This document shows positions 35,289 through 42,935 of a stretch of 64,000 bases of DNA, one piece after another. The stretch's first letter is position 1. Every line of letters starts with the position of its first letter. The position numbers and the translations under genes were made by a program. Source of the DNA: Dankookia rubra (lineage in GTDB: Bacteria > Pseudomonadota > Alphaproteobacteria > Acetobacterales > Acetobacteraceae). Below the pieces are notes generated by a model. It was not told where the DNA came from and made no database searches. It was given only the letters and a program-made list of their open reading frames with translations. Where the stretch lies: assembly GCF_004355005.1 (NCBI RefSeq), contig NZ_SMSJ01000004.1:124001-188000 (forward strand). The letters are read 5' to 3'.

Positions 35289-35597
35289 TCAGTGGCCCGG
35301 ATTGGCGGCGAACTTCGCCTTCTGCTCGGCGCTGGCCTCCTTCTGGTACTGCGCCTGCCATTCCTTGTAGGGCATGCCGTAGACAATCTCCCGCGCATCG
35401 GGGTCGGCGAGGGTGATGCCCTGCTCCGCCGCGCCCTCGCGGTACCAGCGGGAAAGGCAATTCCGGCAGAACCCCGCCAGGTTCATCATGTCGATGTTCT
35501 GTACGTCGGTCCGCGTGCGCAGGTGCTCGACCAGCTTGCGGAAGGCGGCGGCTTCCAGCCGGGTGCGGGTGGCGTCGTCGAATTCGGGTGCAGCCAT
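35289..35597 (-). CDS. DUF1244 family protein
   Basis: 102 residues. The stretch QNIDMMNLAGFCRNCLSRWY with its two closely spaced Cys and EIVYGMPYKEWQAQYQ identifies DUF1244, a small cytoplasmic alphaproteobacterial/eukaryotic family of unknown function. It lies 92 bases upstream of gapR in the same direction. The gap between them shows no gene. Confidence 0.88.
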   Translation of the reverse strand: MAAPEFDDATRTRLEAAAFRKLVEHLRTRTDVQNIDMMNLAGFCRNCLSRWYREGAAEQGITLADPDAREIVYGMPYKEWQAQYQKEASAEQKAKFAANPGH

Positions 35598-35718
35598 GCT
35601 CAGGTCCTCCAGTCTTGCCGGTCATTTGGGGCCGGCCGGGGTGGTGCGACAAGGCGGCGCGAACGGCATTCCCAGGTAGCGGGTCGCAGGCCGGGTCCGC
35701 AACCACGGGAGGACGCCC

Positions 35719-36093
35719 ATGCCGACCGCCGGATTCGACTTCGCCGTACTTCGCCGGGCGCTGGAGCACGGCGACGCCGCGACGCTCGTCGCGCTCTATG
35801 CCGAGGATGCAGAGATGACCATCGTCGACCGCAACCGCCCGCCCAGCGCTCCGCTGCGGCTGCTGGGACGGCCGGCCATCGCCGGCTTCTGGCGGGATGT
35901 CTGCGCCCGGGAGACGACCCATGCAGTGGCTGAGGAAGTGGTCGGGGCGGACCGCATCGCCTTCGTCGAGCACTGCGCCTACCCGGACGGCTGCAATGTC
36001 GTCTCGGCAATGACGCTGGATGTGCGGGAAGGGCGGATCGCCCGCCACCTCACCGTGCAGGCCTGGGACGAGGTGATTGGCTCGGCTGGCTGA
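35719..36093 (+). CDS. SnoaL-like (NTF2 fold) protein
   Basis: 124 residues starting 5 bases after GGGAGGACG. The pattern of an N-terminal helix, LVALYAEDAEMTIVDR, a conserved GRPAIAGFWRDV and a C-terminal sheet fits the SnoaL/NTF2-like fold used by small isomerases, hydratases and binding proteins. No active site can be assigned. It is a single gene facing the DUF1244 gene divergently and converging on the Bug receptor. Confidence 0.7.
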   Translation: MPTAGFDFAVLRRALEHGDAATLVALYAEDAEMTIVDRNRPPSAPLRLLGRPAIAGFWRDVCARETTHAVAEEVVGADRIAFVEHCAYPDGCNVVSAMTLDVREGRIARHLTVQAWDEVIGSAG

Positions 36094-36158
36094 GGAAGCT
36101 CGATAGAGCGGACCGCTTCAGCCCTTCGCGCCTACGGCGCCCCGGCCATCGGGCCACG

Positions 36159-37124
36159 TCAGTCCGCGTATTGCCCCGCCGCCTGGATGATCGGCCGCCA
36201 GCGCGCCACCTCCTCGGCCAGGAAGCGGGTGTGGAAGGCCTCGGTGGCGCGATCCTGGCTGGCCGGCTCGGTCACCAGGTCGGCCAGCCGGGCCAGCAGC
36301 CGTTCCTCCCGCAGGGATGCCCGCAACGCCTCGGACAGCCGCGCGCGGATCTCGGCCGGGGTCGCCTTCGGGGCATAGAGGCCGTGCCAGGTGCTCATCG
36401 CCAGGCTCGGCTCGCCCGCCTCGGCCGTGGTCGGCAGGTCGAGGCCGGGGACGCGCTGCGGCAGGGTCGCCGCGTAGCCCTTGATGCGGTTCTCCCGCAG
36501 GAAGGTCGCCGTATTGGTGGCCTGGTCGCAGAACAGGTCGATCCGACCCGCCATCAGCTCGGTGATCGCCGGCGCGCTGCCGCGGAACACGACGGAGGTC
36601 AGCGCGGTGCCCGCCGCATGCTGCAGCAGCATCCCGCAGAGCTGGTTGGCGGCGCCGAGGCCGGAATGCGCCAGCGTCAGCTTGTCACCCTCCCGCTTGA
36701 TCGCCGCCATGACGCCGGCGAGGTCGGCGGCCGGGAAGTCCGGACGCGCCACCACCGTCATCGCGGCGTCGGAGGCTAGGCCGAGCGGCGCGAAGCTGCC
36801 CTGCACGTCGTAGGGCAGCTTGCGGTACAGCGTCGCCGCGCTGGCATGGCCGATATGGTGGAACATCAGCGTGGTGCCGTCGGGCCGGGCATTGGCGACG
36901 CGGGCGGCGGCGATGGTGCCGCCGGCGCCGGTCACGTTCTCCACCACCACCGCTTGGCCGAGGTCGTGGCCCATCCCCTCTGCGACCAGCCGGGCGATGA
37001 CGTCGGTCGGCCCGCCGGCGCTGAAGGGCACGGTGATGGTCACCGGCCGGTCCGGCACCCAGGCAGCGCGCGCGATGGCGGGGAGCGCGAGCGGCGTGGC
37101 GAGCAGCGTGCGGCGGGAGAGCAT
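36159..37124 (-). CDS. Bug/TctC-family tripartite tricarboxylate receptor
   Basis: 321 residues with a signal peptide (RRTLLATPLALPAIARA). The Bug fold is clear from DRPVTITVPFSAGGPTDVIARLVAEGM and VENVTGAGGTIAAARVANARPDGTTL. These periplasmic proteins bind carboxylates; the ligand Asp-binding loop is SAGGPTD. No TctA or TctB membrane gene is present, which is common for Bug families. It lies downstream of the tartrate-type dehydrogenase in the same direction, separated by a hairpin element, so tartrate or malate is a reasonable ligand guess. Confidence 0.88.
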   Translation of the reverse strand: MLSRRTLLATPLALPAIARAAWVPDRPVTITVPFSAGGPTDVIARLVAEGMGHDLGQAVVVENVTGAGGTIAAARVANARPDGTTLMFHHIGHASAATLYRKLPYDVQGSFAPLGLASDAAMTVVARPDFPAADLAGVMAAIKREGDKLTLAHSGLGAANQLCGMLLQHAAGTALTSVVFRGSAPAITELMAGRIDLFCDQATNTATFLRENRIKGYAATLPQRVPGLDLPTTAEAGEPSLAMSTWHGLYAPKATPAEIRARLSEALRASLREERLLARLADLVTEPASQDRATEAFHTRFLAEEVARWRPIIQAAGQYAD

Positions 37125-37151
37125 GGGGCGTTTCCTTCCGGATCAAAGCAA

Positions 37152-37283
37152 GCAAGGTTGGGGAAAAGGCATTCTCCCCAAACCCCTCATCTATTTTTCT
37201 GAGTCGGGCCCCGACTCGGAGACGGGAAGGCCAGGGGCAACATGCATGTTCGGGAAGGGAACACTTTTCCCGCCCCGGCCTTC
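37152..37283 (+). repeat. Intergenic hairpin element, copy 3 (two modules)
   Basis: Module A: TTGGGGA (37158-37164) pairs with TCCCCAA (37175-37181), with tail CCCCTCATCTATTTTTCTGAG. Compared with copy 2 the stem changed from CCGG to TTGG on one side and from CCGG to CCAA on the other, so pairing is kept. A second hairpin GAGTCGG-GCC-CCGACTC lies at 37201-37217, and module B has CGGGAA (37251-37256) with TTTTCCCG (37265-37272). It lies between two genes in the same direction. Confidence 0.75.
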
Positions 37284-37287
37284 GTCC

Positions 37288-38361
37288 TCAGTCGTTGGCG
37301 CCGCGGATGGCGGCGATGACAGCCCCCGTCACCTGCTCGGTATCCGCGGTGCCGCCGACGTCCGCGGTCATGACGCCGTCGGCGCAGACGCGTTCCACCG
37401 CCGCCATCAGCCGCGCCGCCGCCGGTGCCTCGCCGATATGCTCCAGCATCATCGCCGCGGTCCAGAAGGTGGCGACCGGATTGGCCACGCCCTTGCCCGC
37501 GATGTCGAAGGCCGAGCCATGGATCGGCTCGAACATCGACGGGAAGCGGCGGGAGGGGTCGAGGTTGGCGGTCGGCGCCACGCCGAGCGACCCGGCCAGC
37601 GCGCCCGCCAAGTCGGACAGGATGTCGGCATGCAGGTTGGTCGCGACCACAGTGTCGATGCTGGCCGGCTTCTGCACCATTCGGGCAGCCATGGCGTCGA
37701 CCAGTTCCTTCTCCCAGGTCACGCCGGGGTAGTCGCGGGCGACTTCGGCGGCGACCTCGTCCCAGAAGACCATGCCGTGCTTCTGCGCATTGGACTTGGT
37801 GACGACGGTCAGCTTCTTCCGTGGCCGCTTCGCGGCGATCTCGAAGGCGGTCTTCATGATCCGGGTGACGCCGGCGCGGGTGAAGATCGCCGTCTCGGTC
37901 GCGACCTCCTCGGGGTGGCCGCGATGGGCGCGGCCGCCATGGCCGGCATACTCACCCTCGGAGTTCTCCCGCACGATCACCCAGTCGATGTCGCCGGGCT
38001 GCACGGTCCGAAGCGGGCTGGTCAGGCCGGGCAGCACGCGGGTCGGGCGGATATTGGCGTATTGGTCGAAGCCCTGGCAGATCCGCAGGCGCAGGCCCCA
38101 GAGCGTGATGTCGTCCGGCACCTGCTGGTCGCCAACCGCGCCGAAGAAGATGGCGTCGAAGCCCTTCAGGGTCTCGAGCCCGTCCTCGGCCATCATCCTG
38201 CCGGTCTCCCGGTAGTAGTCGGTGCCCCAGGGGAAGTCGGTGACGTCGAGGCGGAAATCGCCGCTGCGCTCGGCGAGCGCGTGCAGGACGCGGAGGCCGG
38301 CGGGGATGACTTCCTTGCCGATGCCGTCGGCGGGGATGGCGGCAATCCGATGGGTGCGCAT
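37288..38361 (-). CDS. ttuC: Tartrate/D-malate dehydrogenase, TtuC/DmlA type
   Basis: 357 residues starting at 38361 after AGGAG. It belongs to the isocitrate/isopropylmalate dehydrogenase family with the TtuC start RIAAIPADGIGKEVIPAGLRVL. Substrate and metal residues are in VIVRENSEGEYAGHGGR, TKSNAQKHGM, ATNLHADILSDL and FEPIHGSAFDIAGKG. It oxidises tartrate or decarboxylates D-malate with NAD+ in the cytoplasm. A GntR/FCD regulator is divergent with only 43 bases between starts, and ttuD- and ttuE-like genes follow that regulator, as in the known tartrate-utilisation set. Confidence 0.9.
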   Translation of the reverse strand: MRTHRIAAIPADGIGKEVIPAGLRVLHALAERSGDFRLDVTDFPWGTDYYRETGRMMAEDGLETLKGFDAIFFGAVGDQQVPDDITLWGLRLRICQGFDQYANIRPTRVLPGLTSPLRTVQPGDIDWVIVRENSEGEYAGHGGRAHRGHPEEVATETAIFTRAGVTRIMKTAFEIAAKRPRKKLTVVTKSNAQKHGMVFWDEVAAEVARDYPGVTWEKELVDAMAARMVQKPASIDTVVATNLHADILSDLAGALAGSLGVAPTANLDPSRRFPSMFEPIHGSAFDIAGKGVANPVATFWTAAMMLEHIGEAPAAARLMAAVERVCADGVMTADVGGTADTEQVTGAVIAAIRGAND

Positions 38362-38404
38362 GGGGACTCCTGGGACTCGGGGTGGCGGTGGCATGCTATC
38401 TGGC

Positions 38405-39112
38405 ATGGAAGACGAGACAGGCCTGCGGGTCCGCCCCGCGGCACGAGCCGACCGGCCGCGCGAGAGCCTGGCCCAGGCCGCCTATGCGGCGCTGAAGGCC
38501 AGCATCCTGGAGGGGCTGCTGCCCCCGGGGCATGAGGCCGTGGAGCAGGCCATCGCCGACCAGCTCGGCATGAGCCGCACTCCGGTGCACGAGGCGGTGC
38601 TTCGACTGCAGCACGAGGGCTTCCTGCAGGTCCTGCCGCGCCGCGGCGTCCGCGTGCTGCCGATCGACCCGACCGACCTGCGGGAAACCTATGACGTGCT
38701 GGTCGCGCTGGAAGGCGCCGCGGCGGCGCTGCTGGCCGGGCGTGGCGCGGCCGGCGCGTCGGCCTTGACCACCATGGCCGAGGCGACCGAGGCGATGCGC
38801 CAGGCCCTGGCCGCCGGCGACCGGACGGGCTGGGCGGCAGCCGACGAACGCTTCCACCGCACGCTCCTGGAGGGCGGCGGCAATGCCAAGCTGGCGCGGC
38901 TGGCACAGACTGCGGCGGACCAGGCGCAACGCGCCCGCAGCGCCACGGCAGCCCTGCGCCCCGACCCGACCACCTCGATCGCCGAGCATGCGGCGATCCT
39001 GTCCGCGCTGCGCGACGCTCGGCCCGATGCGGCCCGGCTGGCGGTGGCGGCGCACCGGCGCCGCGCCAGCCAGGAGATCCTGCGGGTGCTCGGGGCCCTG
39101 CCGCTCGGCTGA
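38405..39112 (+). CDS. GntR-family regulator with FCD domain
   Basis: 235 residues from ATG 38405; an in-frame ATG at 38393 would add four residues, and neither has a good ribosome site. The N-terminal winged helix-turn-helix contains EQAIADQLGMSRTPVHEAVLRLQHEGFL and the C-terminal FCD domain has the acidic/His pattern ADERFHRTLLEGG and IAEHAAILSAL that binds a metal and a carboxylate. The family represses catabolic genes and is released by the substrate. Its close divergent pairing with ttuC makes that gene the likely target. Confidence 0.87.
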   Translation: MEDETGLRVRPAARADRPRESLAQAAYAALKASILEGLLPPGHEAVEQAIADQLGMSRTPVHEAVLRLQHEGFLQVLPRRGVRVLPIDPTDLRETYDVLVALEGAAAALLAGRGAAGASALTTMAEATEAMRQALAAGDRTGWAAADERFHRTLLEGGGNAKLARLAQTAADQAQRARSATAALRPDPTTSIAEHAAILSALRDARPDAARLAVAAHRRRASQEILRVLGALPLG

Positions 39113-39181
39113 CCGCATGGTTCCTGGTTCACTGCCGCCCATGCACAGCTTCTTCCATACCACGAGAAACTTTACAACCCA

Positions 39182-39204
39182 CCCCTGGCGCGGCATCCCA
39201 GGGG
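39182..39204 (+). promoter_or_regulatory. Hairpin in leader of the glycerate kinase gene
   Basis: CCCCTGG (39182-39188) and CCAGGGG (39198-39204) form a perfect 7-bp stem with a 9-base loop, 32 bases before the start codon and upstream of the GGGAGGA ribosome site. It could be an operator or the terminator of the regulator gene. Confidence 0.4.
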
Positions 39205-39236
39205 AAGGGACAAACGCCCGGGAGCGGGAGGACGGC

Positions 39237-40550
39237 ATGACGAGCGGAACCGGAACCGGGCACTGGGACGATGCGACGGCCCGCGCCGCCCTGCTGCGGC
39301 TGTTCGAGGCCGGGGTGCGCGCCGCCGACCCCTTGACGGTCCTTGCGCCACATCTGCCCGAGCCGCCGACCTCCGGCCGCGTCGTGGTGGTCGGCGTCGG
39401 CAAGGCGGCGGCGAAGATGGCGCTCGCGGTGGAGCAGGCCTGGCCGGCGGTGCCGCTGTCGGGCCTCGTCGTCACGACCCATGGCGCCGACCTGCCCGAC
39501 CCGCCGGCGAACCGCCGCATCCCCGTCCGTTTCGCCAGCCACCCGGTGCCGGACGCGCATGGCGCCGCAGCGGCGGCCGAGATCCTGGCGGCGGTGCGCG
39601 GGCTGACGGCGGACGACCTCGTGCTCTTCCTCGTCTCCGGCGGTGGGTCGTCGCTCTCCACCCTGCCCGCCCCCGGGCTGACACTCGGCGACCTGATCGC
39701 GGTCAACCGCGAGCTGCTGAGCTGCGGCGCGCCGATCGACCACATGAATTGCATCCGCAAGCACCTCTCGGGCTTCTCCGGCGGGCGGCTGGCGGTGGCG
39801 GCCCACCCCGCGCGGGTGGTGACCCTGGCGATCTCCGACGTGCCCGGCGACGACCCGGCGGTGATCGCCTCCGGCCCCACCCTGGCCGACCCCACCACCT
39901 TCGCCGAGGCCCGCGGCCTGGTCGCGCATTACCGGATGCGGCTGCCGGACGCCGCGACCCGGCACCTGGCGGAAGCCGCCGAGGAAACGCCGAAGCCCGG
40001 CGACCCGCGCCTGGCCGGGACCGAGCTGCGGATGATCGCCACGCCGATGGCTTCGCTGCGCGCCATGGCGGCGGAGGCGACGGCACTCGGCCTGAAGCCG
40101 CTGATCCTCGGCGACGCGCTCGAGGGCGAGGCACGCGAGCTCGGCCGGGCGCTCGGCGGCATCGCCCTCTCGGCGGCGACGCACGGCCTGCCGGTGGCGC
40201 GGCCGGCGGTGCTGCTTTCGGGCGGCGAGACCACCGTCACCATCGACGGCCCGGCCGGCGAGGGCGGCAGGGGCACCGAGACGCTGCTCGGCATGGCCCT
40301 GGCGCTGGCCGGCACGCCGCAGGTCTGGGCGCTCTGCTGCGACACGGACGGCATCGACGGCAAGTCGGATGCCGCCGGCGCCATCGCGGCGCCGGATACC
40401 CTGGCCCGTGCACGGGCCAGGGGGGTCGATCCGCGCGCCGCGCTGACGGGGCACGACAGCACCGGGCTATTCCGGGCCCTGGGCGACCTGGTGGTGACCG
40501 GGCCGACGCTGACCAACGTGAATGACGTGCGAGCCCTGCTGATCGGCTGA
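39237..40550 (+). CDS. ttuD: Glycerate kinase / hydroxypyruvate reductase, TtuD (MOFRL) family
   Basis: 437 residues from ATG 39237 after GGGAGGA. The N-terminal DUF4147 half has VVGVGKAAAKMA, FLVSGGGSSLSTLPA and ISDVPGDDPAVIASGPT. The MOFRL half has LSGGETTVTI, CCDTDGIDGKSDAAGA and GPTLTNVNDVRALL. Members phosphorylate D-glycerate to 2-phosphoglycerate, and the Agrobacterium vitis homologue TtuD was first named a hydroxypyruvate reductase. It lies between the regulator and the pyruvate kinase gene, giving a glycerate to pyruvate route. Confidence 0.9.
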   Translation: MTSGTGTGHWDDATARAALLRLFEAGVRAADPLTVLAPHLPEPPTSGRVVVVGVGKAAAKMALAVEQAWPAVPLSGLVVTTHGADLPDPPANRRIPVRFASHPVPDAHGAAAAAEILAAVRGLTADDLVLFLVSGGGSSLSTLPAPGLTLGDLIAVNRELLSCGAPIDHMNCIRKHLSGFSGGRLAVAAHPARVVTLAISDVPGDDPAVIASGPTLADPTTFAEARGLVAHYRMRLPDAATRHLAEAAEETPKPGDPRLAGTELRMIATPMASLRAMAAEATALGLKPLILGDALEGEARELGRALGGIALSAATHGLPVARPAVLLSGGETTVTIDGPAGEGGRGTETLLGMALALAGTPQVWALCCDTDGIDGKSDAAGAIAAPDTLARARARGVDPRAALTGHDSTGLFRALGDLVVTGPTLTNVNDVRALLIG

Positions 40551-40685
40551 GGCCGGCCCGCGCGGCCGGCGCCGACCGACACACAATTCGGTGAAACCTT
40601 AACCCCGTCGCGGCATTGAGGCGGCAGCAGGCCGGAAAGGCCGTGATCGCCGCGACCTGCACGGCAGTTTCGGCTTAACCTTAAT

Positions 40686-40705
40686 ACTTAAGGATTTTCT
40701 TAAGT
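40686..40705. promoter_or_regulatory. Inverted repeat 1 upstream of HTH-pyruvate kinase
   Basis: ACTTAAG-GATTTT-CTTAAGT, a perfect 7-bp inverted repeat 37 bases before the start codon in an unusually AT-rich stretch (40674-40735) of an otherwise GC-rich region. TTAACC/TTAATAC elements next to it could be promoter sequence. A candidate operator for the kinase's own helix-turn-helix domain. Confidence 0.55.
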
Positions 40706-40713
40706 CTATCCGC

Positions 40714-40738
40714 CACAGCTTAATCCCCATAAGCTGTG
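40714..40738. promoter_or_regulatory. Inverted repeat 2 upstream of HTH-pyruvate kinase
   Basis: CACAGCTTA (40714-40722) and TAAGCTGTG (40730-40738) form a perfect 9-bp inverted repeat with a 7-base spacer, ending 4 bases before the ATG at 40743. It shares a central CTTA/TAAG theme with repeat 1 and covers the ribosome-binding region, so a bound protein or an RNA hairpin here would block expression. Confidence 0.6.
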
Positions 40739-40742
40739 AGGC

Positions 40743-42380
40743 ATGAGAGACGCCATCCTCGACGACCTGCTGAACCGCCGCGGCACCGGGGCGAAGATCG
40801 CCACCGCCCTCGGCATCACCCCCGCCGCCGTGTCGCAATGGCAGCGCGTCCCGGCCGACCGGGTGACCGAGCTCGCCCGGCTGCTCGAGATGCCGGCCTG
40901 GCAGCTCCGGCCCGACCTCTTCCCCGCGCCGGAAGGCAAGCTCCGCATGGCCCCCCGCATCCCGCTGCGGCGCCGCCGCCGCACCAAGATCGTCGCCACC
41001 CTCGGCCCCGCCTCCTCCAGCCCGGAGGTGATCGAGCGGCTGTTCCGCACTGGCGCCGACGTCTTCCGGCTGAACTTCAGCCACGGGTCGCATGCCGACC
41101 ATGCCGAGCGCATCGCCACCATCCGCGCGCTCGAGGAGAAGACCGGCCGCCCGATCGGCATCCTCGCCGACGTCCAGGGCCCGAAGCTGCGGGTCGGCCG
41201 CTTCCAGGGCGGCCGGGTGCAGCTGCAGACCGGCCAGCCCTTCCGCCTCGACCTCAACCCGACCCCCGGCAATGTCAGCCGGGTCCAGCTGCCGCATGTC
41301 GAGATCATCCAGGCGGCGCAGATCGGCACCTCGCTGCTGCTCGACGACGGCAAGCTGCGGCTGCGCGTCACCCGCGTCCGCGGCGACCACCTCGAGACCG
41401 AGGTCGTGGTCGGCGGCGCGCTGTCGGACCGCAAGGGCGTCAACGTCCCCGACGTTGCCCTGCCGATCCCGGCGCTGACCGAGAAGGACCGCGAGGACCT
41501 CGACTTCGTCCTGCCCCTCGGCATCGACTACATCGGCCTGAGCTTCGTCCAGCGGCCGGAGGACGTGGCCGAGGCAAAGGCCGTCGCTGCCGGCCGCGCC
41601 CTGATCATGGTGAAGATGGAGAAGCCGCAGGCGGTCGAGAACCTCGACGCCATCGTGGCGCTGACCGATTGCGTCATGGTCGCCCGCGGCGACCTCGGCG
41701 TCGAATGCCCGCCCGAGGAAGTGCCGCTGATCCAGAAGCGGATCGTCCGCGCGGCGCGCGCCGCGGGCAAGCCCGTGGTGGTGGCGACGCAGATGCTGGA
41801 GAGCATGATCGCCTCCCCCTCCCCGACCCGGGCCGAGGCCTCGGACGTGGCGACGGCGGTGTTCGACGGCGCCGACGCGGTGATGCTCTCGGCCGAGACC
41901 GCCGCCGGCCAGTACCCCTACGAAGCCGTCAACATGATGGACCGCATCGTGGCGCGGGTGGAGCAGGACCCCGACTGGCGCCGGCAGACCGACACGGCGC
42001 GGCCGGAGCCCGAGCCGAACAGCGCCGGCGCCATCGCCGCCGCGGCGCGGCAGGTGGCGCACACCATCCAGGCCCAGGCGATCGCCACCTTCACCTCGAC
42101 CGGCAGCACCACGCTCCGCGTCGCGCGCGAAAGGCCGGACTGCCCGATCCTCGGCCTGACCGCCAGCATGGAAAGCGCGCGGCGCCTGGCCGTGGTCTGG
42201 GGCGTCCATCCGCTGCTGACGCAGGAGCCGCACAGCATGGGCGACATGGTCTCGAAGGCGCTGCGGGCGGCGCAGCAGGAGGGCTTCGCCAATCCGGGGC
42301 AGGAAGTCGTGGTGACCGCCGGCGTTCCCTTCGGCACGCCGGGGACCACCAATGCCCTGCGCGTGGCGACGCTGAAATAA
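40743..42380 (+). CDS. pyk: Pyruvate kinase with N-terminal Cro/YdaS-like HTH domain
   Basis: 545 residues. Residues 75-545 are a complete pyruvate kinase: RRTKIVATLGPASSSPE, FRLNFSHGSH, VKMEKPQAVENLDAIV, ARGDLGVECPPEEVP, TQMLESMIASPSPTRAEASDV and SAETAAGQYP. Residues about 5-61 form a helix-turn-helix like YdaS/Cro antitoxin-type repressors, with GAKIATALGITPAAVSQWQR at 16-35 and the typical RVPADRV and LRPDLFP ends. The two are joined in frame with no stop; third positions are G/C throughout, so both parts are coding. An internal ATG at 40947 (residue 69) would give a conventional enzyme, so dual products are possible. GAGG lies only 1 base from the first ATG. TtuE of the tartrate set is also a pyruvate kinase, which fits the neighbours. 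Confidence 0.9.
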   Translation: MRDAILDDLLNRRGTGAKIATALGITPAAVSQWQRVPADRVTELARLLEMPAWQLRPDLFPAPEGKLRMAPRIPLRRRRRTKIVATLGPASSSPEVIERLFRTGADVFRLNFSHGSHADHAERIATIRALEEKTGRPIGILADVQGPKLRVGRFQGGRVQLQTGQPFRLDLNPTPGNVSRVQLPHVEIIQAAQIGTSLLLDDGKLRLRVTRVRGDHLETEVVVGGALSDRKGVNVPDVALPIPALTEKDREDLDFVLPLGIDYIGLSFVQRPEDVAEAKAVAAGRALIMVKMEKPQAVENLDAIVALTDCVMVARGDLGVECPPEEVPLIQKRIVRAARAAGKPVVVATQMLESMIASPSPTRAEASDVATAVFDGADAVMLSAETAAGQYPYEAVNMMDRIVARVEQDPDWRRQTDTARPEPEPNSAGAIAAAARQVAHTIQAQAIATFTSTGSTTLRVARERPDCPILGLTASMESARRLAVVWGVHPLLTQEPHSMGDMVSKALRAAQQEGFANPGQEVVVTAGVPFGTPGTTNALRVATLK

Positions 42381-42443
42381 GTCGCTTCCGGCATTACGTG
42401 GCGGAAAGATAAGCCGGGTCGTGCGTTGCCGCTGGCGACAGGG

Positions 42444-42469
42444 CTGGTGGACCCAGGGGGGTCCGCCAG
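42444..42469 (+). terminator. Hairpin between pyruvate kinase and lipoprotein genes
   Basis: CTGGTGGACCC (42444-42454) pairs with GGGTCCGCCAG (42459-42469) with one G-U pair and an AGGG loop. It may end the kinase transcript or structure the lipoprotein leader; no T-run follows. Confidence 0.4.
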
Positions 42470-42496
42470 GCTTGCCGCCAGCCAGGGAACAGCGAC

Positions 42497-42895
42497 ATGA
42501 CCATCACCCGACTTGCCGGAGCGGCCGCGATGGCCGCCAGCCTCGGCCTCCTTGCCGCCTGCCAGAGTCAGACGCCAGCCTACACGCCGCAGCCGGGCGC
42601 CAGCGCCGCCGCGCCAGTCGTCCCCGGCACCGCTCGGATCATGGGCGGGTCGAGCAATGCCGACATCCAGCGGGTGCAGCAGGGCAGCGGCGCCCAGGCG
42701 CCGATCGTGCCGGGCACCGGGCGGATCATGGGCGGCATCAGCAATGCCGAGGTCCAGCGCACCATGCCCGCCGGCACGGGCGTGGAGGCGCCGATCAAGC
42801 CGGGCACCGGCCGGATCATGGGCGGGATCAGCAATACCGAGGTGCAGCGCGCCGGCGGCGGCGCCCCCCCGCCAGGTGGGCCCGCGCCGCGCTGA
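42497..42895 (+). CDS. Lipoprotein with three 32-residue repeats, unknown
   Basis: 132 residues. The signal peptide ends in a lipobox, LLAAC, with the lipidated Cys at residue 22. Three near-identical repeats follow from residue 39: each has AP-[IV]-x-PGT-[AG]-RIMGG-x-SN-[AT]-[DE]-[IV]-QR, spaced about 30 residues apart, and the linkers vary. The tail is Gly/Pro rich. No known domain was recognised. It would be anchored to the inner or outer membrane in the periplasm. The gene stands alone between the kinase and the convergent Rieske fusion. Confidence 0.75.
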   Translation: MTITRLAGAAAMAASLGLLAACQSQTPAYTPQPGASAAAPVVPGTARIMGGSSNADIQRVQQGSGAQAPIVPGTGRIMGGISNAEVQRTMPAGTGVEAPIKPGTGRIMGGISNTEVQRAGGGAPPPGGPAPR

Positions 42896-42902
42896 TGCCA
42901 GC

Positions 42903-42924
42903 GCCCCGGGGTGACCCCCGGGGC
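42903..42924. terminator. Shared hairpin between lipoprotein and Rieske-fusion genes
   Basis: GCCCCGGG (42903-42910) and CCCGGGGC (42917-42924) form a perfect 8-bp stem with a GTGACC loop in the 40-base gap between converging genes. Confidence 0.55.
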
Positions 42925-42935
42925 CGCCGCGCGGA

